Shown here: positions 1-7,844 of the stretch, one piece after another
How positions within the stretch are numbered: the stretch's first letter is position 1
How the letters are laid out: the number at the start of each line of letters is the position of its first letter
Origin: JANMDR01 sp031376425
GTDB lineage: Bacteria > Pseudomonadota > Gammaproteobacteria > Burkholderiales > Usitatibacteraceae
DNA: 16,659 bases
NCBI GenBank assembly: GCA_031376425.1
Contig: JANMDR010000270.1
Span: 1-16,659 of the forward strand
Direction of reading: 5' to 3'
Program-made: the position numbers and the translations under genes
Notes under the pieces: generated by a model
Told to the model about the DNA's origin: nothing
Databases searched by the model: none
Seen by the model: the letters and a program-made list of their open reading frames with translations, nothing else

Positions 1-269
1 ATAGGTTGCGGGCGAATGATTATACGCCCCTACGGTTTGCACCGAGGTTATTTTCGCCGATGTGTGTTATTTGTGGGACGTGAATTACTGCCGCGTGCGC
101 ATTAACTACGATGCCCCTTGTAGGGGCGAAAAATCTTTCGCCTTCGATGCGGACGTAGGTGCTTATTTTATAGGTTGCGGGCGAATGATTATTCGCCCCT
201 GCGGATTGCACCGAGGTTATTTTGCCGTTGTTTGCACCGGGGTTATCTTCACGCCCCCCCAAAAAATCC
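1..269. repeat. REP-like hairpin repeat block (two direct copies plus related hairpin)
   Basis: This gene-free stretch holds a roughly 58-bp unit twice in direct orientation, at 1-60 and 170-227, with a period of 169 bp. Each copy starts ATAGGTTGCGGGCGAATGAT and ends near ACCGAGGTTATTTT. In the second copy the core folds as GGGCGAAT (179-186), a 4-nt loop, and ATTCGCCC (191-198). In the first copy one arm base is changed (TACGCCC). Between them lies a related pair of overlapping hairpins: GCCCCT-TGT-AGGGGC (113-127) and GGCGAAA-4 nt-TTTCGCC (125-142). A shorter echo, TTTGCACCGGGGTTAT, follows at 230-245. There is no T-tract, so a classical terminator is unlikely, although the hairpins lie just downstream of the minus-strand cyclase gene and could protect its mRNA 3' end. 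The array may continue beyond the left edge. I see no credible gene here. Confidence 0.8.
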
Positions 270-3248
270 CTACCCCCTAACGCAGTTCCTCCCCGCTGCC
301 TTAGCCGCATACAAGGCATTATCGGCTTCGCTAAATAATTGTTCGGCGGTTACAACGGTGTTGGTGGTCTCGGTTTGTACGTGGCTTACGCCTACTGAAA
401 CCGTGGCGTGTGTTAGGTGTTCGGCTATGGCGCTGCGCATCGTTTCGGCTAATTTTTTTGCTGTGGCTAAGGTGGCGTTGGGGAGTACGGCTACAAATTC
501 TTCGCCGCCGTATCGGGCTAAAAAGCCGATAGCAGCACCCGCTGCGCTTGCCTGCATTGTTGAGGTGTAACTGGCTAGGCATTCATTTAAACACGCGGCA
601 ATTTGGCATAGCAGCTCGTCGCCTTTTTGATGGCCGTGGTGATCGTTGTATTGCTTGAAGTGGTCAACGTCAACAATTAGCAGGGCGATGGGCTGTGATT
701 TTTGCTGGGTGATTGCCCATGCTTGCGCTAAGTACACATCAAAGTGGCGGCGGTTGGGTATGCCGGTTAATCCATCTATATGCGCTAGGGCTTCTAATCG
801 GGCATTGGCAATTTCTAGTTCGGACGTGCGTGCGGCTACTTTGCTTTCAAGGTTCTGGTTGCGCCGCTCTAAAGCCAAGGTACGCCGCCGCACAATCTCA
901 ATCACCAAGGCCATGATTGCCGCCGTAGTGAGCGCTAACCATAGTGCCAACGCCCATGCGCGCCGATACCAAGGGGGCAATATTTCAAAGGGGTAGGCGG
1001 GTATTTCGGTGATATTGCCTTCCGCTTCTTTTGCCCGCAGCTGCATGCTGTATTCGCCCGCCGGTAATGCTGAATAGCTGTAGGCGGAGGCGCTGGCCCA
1101 TTCTGACAACGCCGGTTCATCACCCACCAAACGGCCTTGATAGCGCCGCGAACCTTCTTTGGAATAGTCGGGTAGCGCAAACTCGAAGCGCAGCCCAGAT
1201 TCAGCAATTTCAAACTGCGGCACCTGCGTGGGGTTAAGCGAGAGCGCCACAGTTTTCCCGTCGCTTAAAGTTTGCGTTACAGCACGCAGCAATAATTGCG
1301 CGGGCTTTTTGAGTTGCCCCACGGCCGCCGGATGATGCATCATTAGGCCATGCGAGTTAACCAAAATAGTGCTGCCTGCGGCATCGAAGGTCACGTCGTT
1401 GATGCTGCCTTTACGAATATTTTGAATCTCTTGTTGCACCCAATTTTTGTTGGCTTCCTGCTTCCACAACCGCAAATTGCTGTATGCCCATAGGATGCCG
1501 TCCGGTGCTTGTGCGAAGCGCAGGGTTTCATCCCCCGCACGCATGGCTACCAAGCCATTAAACGGATTTGCTACAAACTGTTTGCCATCCCAAATAAAAA
1601 TGCCCGCACCAGTGCTAGCGAGCAGCGTGCCATCAGCTAGTAGCTTAATTTCAGCACTGGGATATTGTCCATACTTAAGCCCAAGGCTTTCTTTACCGGC
1701 CTTTAGCTCGTTAACCGTATCCACCTTACCATCGTCAGCCAAGCGCACGCGCCAGATGCCATGCCGTTCGGTGCCCAGCCAGATTTCATTTTTGCTCAGC
1801 TCGGCAATGCTGTTAAAGTGCACCGGAATCGGATTGGGGATTGCCGCTGAAATGCCCACCGTGCTCCCGCTGATATCAAGTATGCGCAGCCCAAGTTCAG
1901 TGCCCAGATAGACGCGATTGGGATGAAATCGCGAAGGCCAGAAGCTGCGCGGATAAAGCAGATCGCTGGCAATTTCGGTGGTCACATTATTTTCAACCAC
2001 CATCAATTTATGCGCCGTGCTGAGCAACGCCCGCGTAGGGCTTAGCGGGAGCAGGGCATAGGTCGGATTTTTGCCCCACGGTACCGCCGCAAAGGATAAC
2101 TGCCCATCCACATTCTCGATCACTTCAAAGCTACCTGCTTCGGACAACACATAACCTTTGTTGTTCCACTTGGCTAAGCGCAGCAATGGCCCACCACCGC
2201 CTTGCTCAATACCTAAAATGCTCCATTGCGCAGGCCAAGCAACACGATAAATGGCAAGGTCGGCAACGGCTAAAAAACCACCCCCCCGTTCTTTTGATAC
2301 GCCAGAAATAGCGCCAGCTTCTACCCTAAATGCACGGGTTTTTTTGAGTTGATTATCAATACTAAATACTTTGCCTTCGCTACTCGCCAGCGCTAGGCTG
2401 CCATCGGCCAACACCGTTGCGCCTAAAATAGTAGAAGGTTGTGGCGTCCCTTGCGGCATGGCGGCTATGGTTAGTACATCGCCGCTAAGCCGCCACCAAT
2501 TGGCATCTTTACCAAACAGCAGTAGTGCATTATCGGCCAGCGGCAGGGCGTGGAATAGGGGTTGTTTAACGACATCGGTGCCAGCTATGAGCTGCCAGTT
2601 ATCGGCAACCCGCACTTTGAACCCCTCACCACGAAATTGCGCGATAGTGCGGCCTTGATGATGGCGCACAAAGCCAAACTTGCCTTCGTAATACCAATGT
2701 TTGGCTGCATTGGTTTTGGGGTCAATAAAAAACAGGTCTTGCAGGCTCTTAAAATAAATGCCTTCTGGTGCAATTTCAATATCCCAAACATCGGCAAATT
2801 CGCGCCCCGCTAATTGAGCTTTAAAGCGCCAAGAATAATCTTCCAAGGTTGCCCCCCCCGCTGCATCGCGGCGCAGCACCCCAAATAGGTTATAACCACC
2901 CACATACAAATTATCATTGGCATCAGTAGCAAGGGAGCGCACCAAATCGCGATTCACCATTTTATGCAGCTTCCAGCGTTCGCCATCAAACTCAATAAGG
3001 CCACCGCCATTGCAGATAAAAATAACGCCACGTGCATCTTGGGTAATACAAAAATTTTGCGAGTCCACCTCAATATTGGGCGTAAACTTTTCAATCGGTG
3101 GGTTGCCGATTAGGGCGGGTTTAACTTTGCTGTCAACATTCACGTCAACGGTTATAGCTGGCGGCGCGGCACCCGCACCCGCACCTATACTCAACGCGAT
3201 TAAGCTTGCGCATAGTGCCAAGATGTATCTAAGGGTGATAGCAGGCAT
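270..3248 (-). CDS. Membrane-bound diguanylate cyclase with periplasmic propeller/Y_Y_Y sensor
   Basis: This 992-residue protein is predicted to make cyclic di-GMP from two GTP in the cytoplasm in response to a periplasmic signal. Seen: an N-terminal signal sequence (about 1-27); a long repeated beta region (about 45-630) with propeller-type motifs such as ITQDARGVIFICNGGGLIEF; a Y_Y_Y-like domain (about 672-750); one membrane helix (about 762-784); a coiled-coil linker (about 786-822); and a C-terminal GGDEF domain with DGLTGIPNRR at 825, a metal-binding DVDHF segment and active-site GGEEF at 914-918. The usual RxxD inhibitory site just before GGEEF reads AAIG, and about 13 extra residues sit there compared with PleD-type domains. 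The start has AGAGGA about 12 nt upstream, rather far. The SPFH gene ends 43 bp upstream on the same strand, so co-transcription is plausible. G-runs of 8 and 7 occur in the coding strand. The ligand is unknown. Confidence 0.95.
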   Translation of the reverse strand: MPAITLRYILALCASLIALSIGAGAGAAPPAITVDVNVDSKVKPALIGNPPIEKFTPNIEVDSQNFCITQDARGVIFICNGGGLIEFDGERWKLHKMVNRDLVRSLATDANDNLYVGGYNLFGVLRRDAAGGATLEDYSWRFKAQLAGREFADVWDIEIAPEGIYFKSLQDLFFIDPKTNAAKHWYYEGKFGFVRHHQGRTIAQFRGEGFKVRVADNWQLIAGTDVVKQPLFHALPLADNALLLFGKDANWWRLSGDVLTIAAMPQGTPQPSTILGATVLADGSLALASSEGKVFSIDNQLKKTRAFRVEAGAISGVSKERGGGFLAVADLAIYRVAWPAQWSILGIEQGGGGPLLRLAKWNNKGYVLSEAGSFEVIENVDGQLSFAAVPWGKNPTYALLPLSPTRALLSTAHKLMVVENNVTTEIASDLLYPRSFWPSRFHPNRVYLGTELGLRILDISGSTVGISAAIPNPIPVHFNSIAELSKNEIWLGTERHGIWRVRLADDGKVDTVNELKAGKESLGLKYGQYPSAEIKLLADGTLLASTGAGIFIWDGKQFVANPFNGLVAMRAGDETLRFAQAPDGILWAYSNLRLWKQEANKNWVQQEIQNIRKGSINDVTFDAAGSTILVNSHGLMMHHPAAVGQLKKPAQLLLRAVTQTLSDGKTVALSLNPTQVPQFEIAESGLRFEFALPDYSKEGSRRYQGRLVGDEPALSEWASASAYSYSALPAGEYSMQLRAKEAEGNITEIPAYPFEILPPWYRRAWALALWLALTTAAIMALVIEIVRRRTLALERRNQNLESKVAARTSELEIANARLEALAHIDGLTGIPNRRHFDVYLAQAWAITQQKSQPIALLIVDVDHFKQYNDHHGHQKGDELLCQIAACLNECLASYTSTMQASAAGAAIGFLARYGGEEFVAVLPNATLATAKKLAETMRSAIAEHLTHATVSVGVSHVQTETTNTVVTAEQLFSEADNALYAAKAAGRNCVRG

Positions 3249-3291
3249 CCGGCTTAGCGTTCCTCTCCATAATGGGCATGGGGCAGCGTAT

Positions 3292-4140
3292 TCATTTACC
3301 GATATTAATCAGCGGTGCTGTCTGCATATTGGCGGGAATAACTACCGTAGTGGTGCCGCCTTTTTCCGCAAACTTATGCAGCGCCAAGTTGGATTCATGC
3401 TGCAAATACTCACGCGTTAAACTTTGATTGATGATTTGATTAGCCTTGGCAATACCTTCTGCTTTTTTAACTTCCACCTGTGCTTCGGCCTCGGCAATGG
3501 CAATTCTTTGTTTAGTAGTTTCAAGTTGCTTTTGGGCAGCCACTGATTCTTGAATGCTCTTTTCAATTGCAGGGTCGGTCGTTAATTGGCGAATCACCAC
3601 ACGGGTAACATTAAAAACGCCTTTATCATTTTTATCCAATTCGGCTTGTAAACCGCGCATCACCGCGCTGGCTAGTTCCTCACGCTTGGTATGCATAACC
3701 AAACTATCTACACGAGAAGTTTCCTCATAAATGATGTTGCGTGAGAGCCGCAGCAATAGGGCGTATGCGGGGTAATACACGCGGGTATGTTCGTCTTTTA
3801 CATGCTGTGATGCGTACTTTACATATAGATCAGCAATTGCAGTCGCGTTAGCGCGGTAGTACACCGTCACATCTAAATCACGTAGAGATAAATTGTCTTT
3901 CGCCTTTGGTGTGAGGTTATCTAAATCAATGCCGATTTCTTTTCCTGAAAATTCATGTACGGTACTAATGGCCGGAAAGCGTACATAAAGCCCCGGCGTA
4001 ATTTCTTCCGCATTCACTTTACCCAAGGTGGTACGAATGCCAACGTTGCCCGTTTCAATCGTGCCGCAACTGGTAACTAACAAGCCGAGTGCGATCAAAG
4101 CCACGATAACAATAAGCATTTTAGAAAAGTAATTTTGCAT
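3292..4140 (-). CDS. SPFH/prohibitin-family protein, probable lipoprotein
   Basis: This 282-residue protein has the prohibitin/stomatin/HflC (SPFH, Band 7) layout: an N-terminal membrane anchor, an SPFH domain (about 28-200) with GNVGIRTTLGKV and an ITPGLYVRFP segment, and an alanine/glutamate-rich helix (about 200-245, IAIAEAEAQVEVKKAEGIAKA) typical of the oligomerising coiled coil. Such proteins form membrane-associated rings that scaffold proteases or microdomains. Unusually, the anchor ends in VTSC (Cys25), which matches a signal peptidase II lipobox, so the mature protein may be lipid-anchored on the periplasmic side. The +2 residue is Gly. The reading frame opens upstream to 4188, but the 4140 ATG gives a normal signal sequence (MQNYFSK plus hydrophobic core). 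Neither start has a good Shine-Dalgarno site. It is divergent from the oxidoreductase at 4277 and lies 43 bp upstream of the diguanylate cyclase. Confidence 0.9.
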   Translation of the reverse strand: MQNYFSKMLIVIVALIALGLLVTSCGTIETGNVGIRTTLGKVNAEEITPGLYVRFPAISTVHEFSGKEIGIDLDNLTPKAKDNLSLRDLDVTVYYRANATAIADLYVKYASQHVKDEHTRVYYPAYALLLRLSRNIIYEETSRVDSLVMHTKREELASAVMRGLQAELDKNDKGVFNVTRVVIRQLTTDPAIEKSIQESVAAQKQLETTKQRIAIAEAEAQVEVKKAEGIAKANQIINQSLTREYLQHESNLALHKFAEKGGTTTVVIPANMQTAPLINIGK

Positions 4141-4276
4141 AGATAACCATAAAATTAGGGGAAGGTAATGCACAAATGATAGCATCACACTACTAAATTT
4201 AAAGCGCTGCTGTTGCTGCCATCAATTTACGATAATTCCACTCTACTTTCTAACTCATGGTGAGGCCAGCTCAAAA
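4141..4276. promoter_or_regulatory. Divergent intergenic region between SPFH and oxidoreductase genes
   Basis: This 136-bp AT-richer spacer must hold the promoters of both divergent transcripts. I can see GAGG at 4262-4265, 11 nt before the oxidoreductase ATG, as a weak ribosome-binding site. A -10-like GATAAT lies near 4233, but no convincing -35 partner accompanies it. No operator symmetry stood out, so the exact promoter positions are not assigned. Confidence 0.4.
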
Positions 4277-5530
4277 ATGCAAAAGAAACCATTTGATGTT
4301 GTTATATTTGGCGCTACCAGCTTTGTGGGGCAAATTTTATGCCGCTATTTACTCAAGGAATTCGCTAGCGCCAATGAGCTAAGCCCAAGCCTACAAAAGC
4401 GCCGCCTAAGCTTTGCCGTTGCTGGCCGTTCGCAGTCTAAACTTCAGGCACTGCTTAAAGATTTAGATGCCCCATCCTTGCCCGTAATTGTGGCTGATGC
4501 CGCTGACGAAGCCGCGTTGCAAGCTATGTGCGCACAAGCCCGCGTGGTGGTTTCCACCGTTGGCCCCTATGCCCTATACGGCGAGCCATTGGTGCGTGTA
4601 TGCGCCCAAACCGGCACCGATTATTGCGACCTCACTGGCGAACCGGCATGGATACGTCGCATGATTAGCCTTTATGCAGATGCAGCAGCAGCCAGTGGCG
4701 CGCGCATAGTAAATTGCTGCGGCTTCGATTCCATCCCGTCTGATTTTGGCGTTTGGTTTTTGCAGCAACAATCCTTATTACATTATGGCGAGCCCTGTAC
4801 CACCGTAAAAATGGGCGTAAAAGCCATGCGCGGTGCAGCATCCGGTGGCACCGTGGCCAGCATGGTAAATGCGGTAAAAGAAGCCACCCAAAACCCGGAA
4901 TTACGGCGCGAATTAAGCAACCCCTATTCCCTATGCACCATGGCCGCCAAGCCAACAGTGCAGCAAACAAATATTAAAGGCCCCACCTTCGATACCGAAT
5001 TTAATGCCTGGACGGCACCCTTCGTGATGGCGGCGGTTAACGTGCGCATTGTGTTGCGCAGTAACGCGCTAAGTGGCTTTGCCTATACCGAAAATTTTAA
5101 ATATCACGAAGTCATGCTCATGGGTGCCGGATTTAAAGGCCGCTATAAAGCCACCGCGCTATCGGTGGGGCTAGGCGGGTTTGTAACGGCGGCCGCCATT
5201 CCACCAACGCGCTGGTTAATGGAAAAATTTATCCTCCCCGCACCCGGCGAAGGCCCCAGCTACGCCGCACAAGAAAAAGGCTTCTACGACCTCAGATTCA
5301 TTGGCCACACGGCGGACGGCCGCGACCTAAAAGTAAAAGTAACAGGTGATCGTGACCCCGGCTACGGCTCCACCGCAAAAATTTTAGGCGAAGCCGCCGC
5401 CTGCCTAGCACTGGATGTCCCTAAAACCAAACTCAATGGCGGCTTCTGGACCCCCTCCCACGCTATGGGCGAAGCCCTATTAAATCGTTTGGTGAGGCAT
5501 GCGGGGTTGACTTTTGAGGTTTTGGAGTAG
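4277..5530 (+). CDS. Saccharopine dehydrogenase-family NAD(P)-dependent oxidoreductase
   Basis: This 417-residue protein opens with a Rossmann nucleotide-binding fold (VVIFGATSFVG, glycines at 12 and 18), followed by the saccharopine dehydrogenase-like core with YCDLTGEPAW (about 116-125) and the diagnostic NCCGFDSIPSD at 146-156. The length and motif set match the bacterial saccharopine dehydrogenase-like/trans-acting enoyl reductase group (known from mycobacterial lipid synthesis) rather than true lysine-pathway saccharopine dehydrogenase. The substrate is therefore unknown; a hydrophobic or lipid-linked substrate is a family-based inference. The gene stands alone, with its TAG stop running directly into a G-tract that begins the downstream repeat. 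Part of a second, decayed copy of this gene is found at 10097-10246. Confidence 0.9.
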   Translation: MQKKPFDVVIFGATSFVGQILCRYLLKEFASANELSPSLQKRRLSFAVAGRSQSKLQALLKDLDAPSLPVIVADAADEAALQAMCAQARVVVSTVGPYALYGEPLVRVCAQTGTDYCDLTGEPAWIRRMISLYADAAAASGARIVNCCGFDSIPSDFGVWFLQQQSLLHYGEPCTTVKMGVKAMRGAASGGTVASMVNAVKEATQNPELRRELSNPYSLCTMAAKPTVQQTNIKGPTFDTEFNAWTAPFVMAAVNVRIVLRSNALSGFAYTENFKYHEVMLMGAGFKGRYKATALSVGLGGFVTAAAIPPTRWLMEKFILPAPGEGPSYAAQEKGFYDLRFIGHTADGRDLKVKVTGDRDPGYGSTAKILGEAAACLALDVPKTKLNGGFWTPSHAMGEALLNRLVRHAGLTFEVLE

Positions 5531-5788
5531 GGGGGGCTGCGCTATGTTTTGTACTAAAAATACGGCGCTATTCGTTGTTGTTGGGTTTCGTTATAGCCGC
5601 CGTTAGCCACCGCGTCCCTTCGGGCCACCCCTCCACAGAGGGGAATTGAGCGCGGATTATTTGCCTCTGTTGGTTTTAGATTTTTGATCTTAAATCGTAA
5701 TTTTACCCTCTGTGTATGTGTGCGCGGCGTAATTCCCCTCTGTGGAGGGGTGGCCCGGAGGGGCGGGGTGGTTGCCGTGGTTGCGGTG
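5530..5788. repeat. G-tract/inverted-repeat element, copy A
   Basis: This non-coding element starts with a run of seven G at the stop codon of the oxidoreductase. It carries a perfect 26-bp inverted repeat with arms at 5622-5647 and 5731-5756 (left-arm core CCACCCCTCCACAGAGGGG), separated by 83 bp. Complementarity continues imperfectly outward through the GCGTCCC and GGGGCGGGG segments, so the whole could fold into a long stem. A closely related copy lies at 10246-10498 and a partial one at 10559-10650. It encodes no recognisable protein, and short reading frames across it are repeat-derived. It resembles a MITE or BIME-type element, but no transposase or clear target-site duplication is visible. 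Confidence 0.8.
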
Positions 5789-5986
5789 CTAGTGTCGGGT
5801 GTCTGCCACTGCTGCGTATTATCGTTACCTATGACCTTTGATTTGATCGTCGCACTGGAAGCGATGCAGGCCGATTCAATATCCATTAGAGTCGATTCTT
5901 AGAATCTGCTAGAAAAGCTTGCTGACGAGCATGAGCCCGCCGGCTCAGCCAAACTTTCCTTCCAATTGTCATAGCGCGAAAGGTTG
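5789..5986 (+). other. Spacer with an interrupted short reading frame, possible gene remnant
   Basis: Between the repeat element and the LysR stop codon, an ATG at 5831 opens a frame of 23 residues to a TAG at 5900-5902. The same frame then continues for 23 more sense codons (NLLEKLADEHEP... ending LSFQLS) to a TAG at 5972-5974. The second part has protein-like composition, which suggests a short gene broken by one stop, but I do not recognise the family and chance cannot be excluded. No promoter or ribosome-binding site is convincing. Confidence 0.2.
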
Positions 5987-6901
5987 CTAGCGCATAAGTT
6001 TAGCAACGTGGTCGCCGAACGCCTTCACCTTCGCCGAGTTGCGTCTCCCCTGCGGGCTCACCAAATGCACAGGTAGTGAGGGTGCAGGCCAATCCGGGAG
6101 CAGCACTTGCAATTCGCCGCCCGCGAGTTCGGATTCAAATAGCCACTCTGGCGAATAACCAATGCCCGCGCCATTTAGCACCGCATAGCGTACCACCTCG
6201 CTGCTGTTGGTCTGCAAATTCCCCTGAACATGCACGGTGCAGGTCGTGCCCATCGGCTCTGATGCGCCAGCGCCTGCGGTAAAGCTCCACACATTGCGGC
6301 TGGCCAACTCGGTGTAGACGATGCAGTTATGCTGCAGCAAATCATTTGGGTGGCATGGTGTTTTGATGCCCGCCGCCAAACTGCGAATATAGCGCCGGTG
6401 TGCAATCAACAAGCGTTTAGAAGCGCCAACGCGCCTTGCGATAAGCCCGCTATCTGCCAGTTCGCCGATACGTACCGCCACATCAATGCCTTGTTCTACC
6501 AAGTCAATGAAGCCATCGTTGAGTTTCAAATCAATCTTCACACTGGGGTGCTCGTCGAGGAACGATTGCACCAGCGGCATGAGTTTTAAACGTCCGAAGC
6601 CAACAGACGCCGCCACACGCAACCAGCCACTTAGCCTGCTCTCACCGCTGATGAGTGTGCTCTCGGCTTCCGCAATTTCCGCGACCAATCGCCGCACCTG
6701 CTCAAAGTAGCGTTCACCTTCTTCGGTTAAGGCTAAGGAACGCGTGGTGCGGCTGAGCAACTTCGCGCCAAGTAGGCGTTCTAGTCCTGCCACCTGCTTG
6801 CTGATGGCACTTTGCGTGGTGTTGGCCTCACGCGCCACAGCGGAAAAACTCCCTGACTCAACTACGCGAACAAAGGTTTGCATTGCCTGTAGCCGATCCA
6901 T
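5987..6901 (-). CDS. LysR-family transcriptional regulator
   Basis: This is a full-length 304-residue LysR-type regulator. Residues 1-60 form the winged helix-turn-helix (MDRLQAMQTFVRVVESGSFS, then TTQSAISKQVAGLERLLG and RTTRSLALTEEGERYF). The rest is the two-lobed effector-binding domain, with the usual segment around WLRVAASVGFGRLKLMPL at about 93-110. It belongs to the CrgA/AaeR-like branch that commonly controls a neighbouring oxidoreductase. The gene is divergent from the SDR operon across 143 bp that contain an inverted repeat suited to dimeric LysR binding. LysR proteins usually repress themselves and activate the divergent operon when bound to an inducer. The inducer here is not known. 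Confidence 0.96.
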   Translation of the reverse strand: MDRLQAMQTFVRVVESGSFSAVAREANTTQSAISKQVAGLERLLGAKLLSRTTRSLALTEEGERYFEQVRRLVAEIAEAESTLISGESRLSGWLRVAASVGFGRLKLMPLVQSFLDEHPSVKIDLKLNDGFIDLVEQGIDVAVRIGELADSGLIARRVGASKRLLIAHRRYIRSLAAGIKTPCHPNDLLQHNCIVYTELASRNVWSFTAGAGASEPMGTTCTVHVQGNLQTNSSEVVRYAVLNGAGIGYSPEWLFESELAGGELQVLLPDWPAPSLPVHLVSPQGRRNSAKVKAFGDHVAKLMR

Positions 6902-6936
6902 TTGCGCCTCATTTATTCCATTTAAGACTATATTTT

Positions 6937-6971
6937 ATGCCATTTATCAGTCTAGCGCACCGCAATGGCAT
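6937..6971. promoter_or_regulatory. Candidate LysR operator (ATGCCATT/AATGGCAT inverted repeat)
   Basis: ATGCCATT at 6937-6944 and AATGGCAT at 6964-6971 are perfect 8-bp inverted arms, separated by 19 nt, in the spacer between the divergent LysR and SDR genes. The position fits the shared control region of a LysR regulator and its target. The arm spacing is wider than a single T-N11-A LysR box, so these could be two half-sites contacted by a tetramer. This assignment is inferred from position and symmetry only. Confidence 0.4.
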
Positions 6972-7044
6972 CAATCACAATGCGATCCATGGTTCAGCGA
7001 TGAGCCAAACCAAATAATCAACAGGAAACCAACAGGAGCTAATC

Positions 7045-7794
7045 ATGAATTTACCCGTCGTACTCATTACTGGCGCACTTACCGGCATTGGCCGCGCCAC
7101 CGCCATTGCGTTTGCCCGCCAAGGTGCCAACATTGTTGTTAGTGGCCGTCGCGACGAAGCTGGTCATGCATTGGCCGCAGAGCTACGCAGCCTCGGTGCC
7201 CAAGCTGAATTTCAACATGCCGATGTGCGTATCGAGGCCGACATACGCGCTCTCGTTGAAGCTACCGTGAAGCGTTTTGGTCGGCTCGATATCGCCATCA
7301 ATAACGCTGGCACTGAAGGCAGTCTCGGCCCGATCACTGAAACGTCTATCGATAATTTCGATGCTACTTTTCAAACCAATGTACTGGGCACGCTGCTGTC
7401 ACTTAAACACGAAATGCGCGTGATGTTGGCGCAGGGTTCGGGATCAATCGTTAATTTGTCATCCATCGCCGGACAAGTTGGCGTAGCCGGTGCTTCGGTT
7501 TACGTCGCCAGCAAACACGCCGTTGAAGGCTTGACCAAAAGCGCTGCGCTTGAAGGCGCTGCCGCTGGTGTGCGTGTAAACGCCATCGCGCCCGGGCCGG
7601 TTGCGACTGACATGCTCGACCGCTTTGTGGGCCGCAGCGAGGACGCGAAAGCGGGCTTCCTGTCGGTGATGCCAGCCAAACGCGCAGCCAGCGTCGAAGA
7701 AATTGCCGAAACCATTTTGTTTGTCGCCAGCAATAAAGCGCGTTATCTCACCGGCCAATGCATTGCCGTTGACGGTGGCTATACCGCGCAGTAA
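7045..7794 (+). CDS. SDR-family NAD(P)-dependent oxidoreductase
   Basis: This 249-residue classical short-chain dehydrogenase/reductase has TGALTGIG at 9-16 (cofactor glycines), NNAG at 86-89, and the catalytic tetrad Asn112, Ser140, Tyr153 and Lys157 (YVASK). Arg35-Arg36 at the end of the second strand favour NADP(H). A PGPVATDM segment follows and the C terminus has YLTGQCIAVDGG, all typical. It should oxidise an alcohol or reduce a ketone in the cytoplasm; the substrate cannot be read from the sequence. An AGGAG at 7034-7038 sits 6 nt before the ATG. It is the first gene of a four-gene operon divergent from LysR, with 50 bp to the next gene. Confidence 0.95.
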   Translation: MNLPVVLITGALTGIGRATAIAFARQGANIVVSGRRDEAGHALAAELRSLGAQAEFQHADVRIEADIRALVEATVKRFGRLDIAINNAGTEGSLGPITETSIDNFDATFQTNVLGTLLSLKHEMRVMLAQGSGSIVNLSSIAGQVGVAGASVYVASKHAVEGLTKSAALEGAAAGVRVNAIAPGPVATDMLDRFVGRSEDAKAGFLSVMPAKRAASVEEIAETILFVASNKARYLTGQCIAVDGGYTAQ

Positions 7795-7844
7795 TCCCCT
7801 TTTTAATGCATCACTTACTTTTTAAATTCCATAGGAGCTTCAAC

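Noticed and set aside
1..269. CRISPR array suggested by repeats with regular spacing
   Set aside because: There are only two direct copies 169 bp apart, with related hairpins in between and no uniform spacers or cas genes.
5554..5902. Frames on both strands crossing element copy A
   Set aside because: Their open length comes from the GC-rich inverted repeat, and the translation is low-complexity Gly/Val/Arg.
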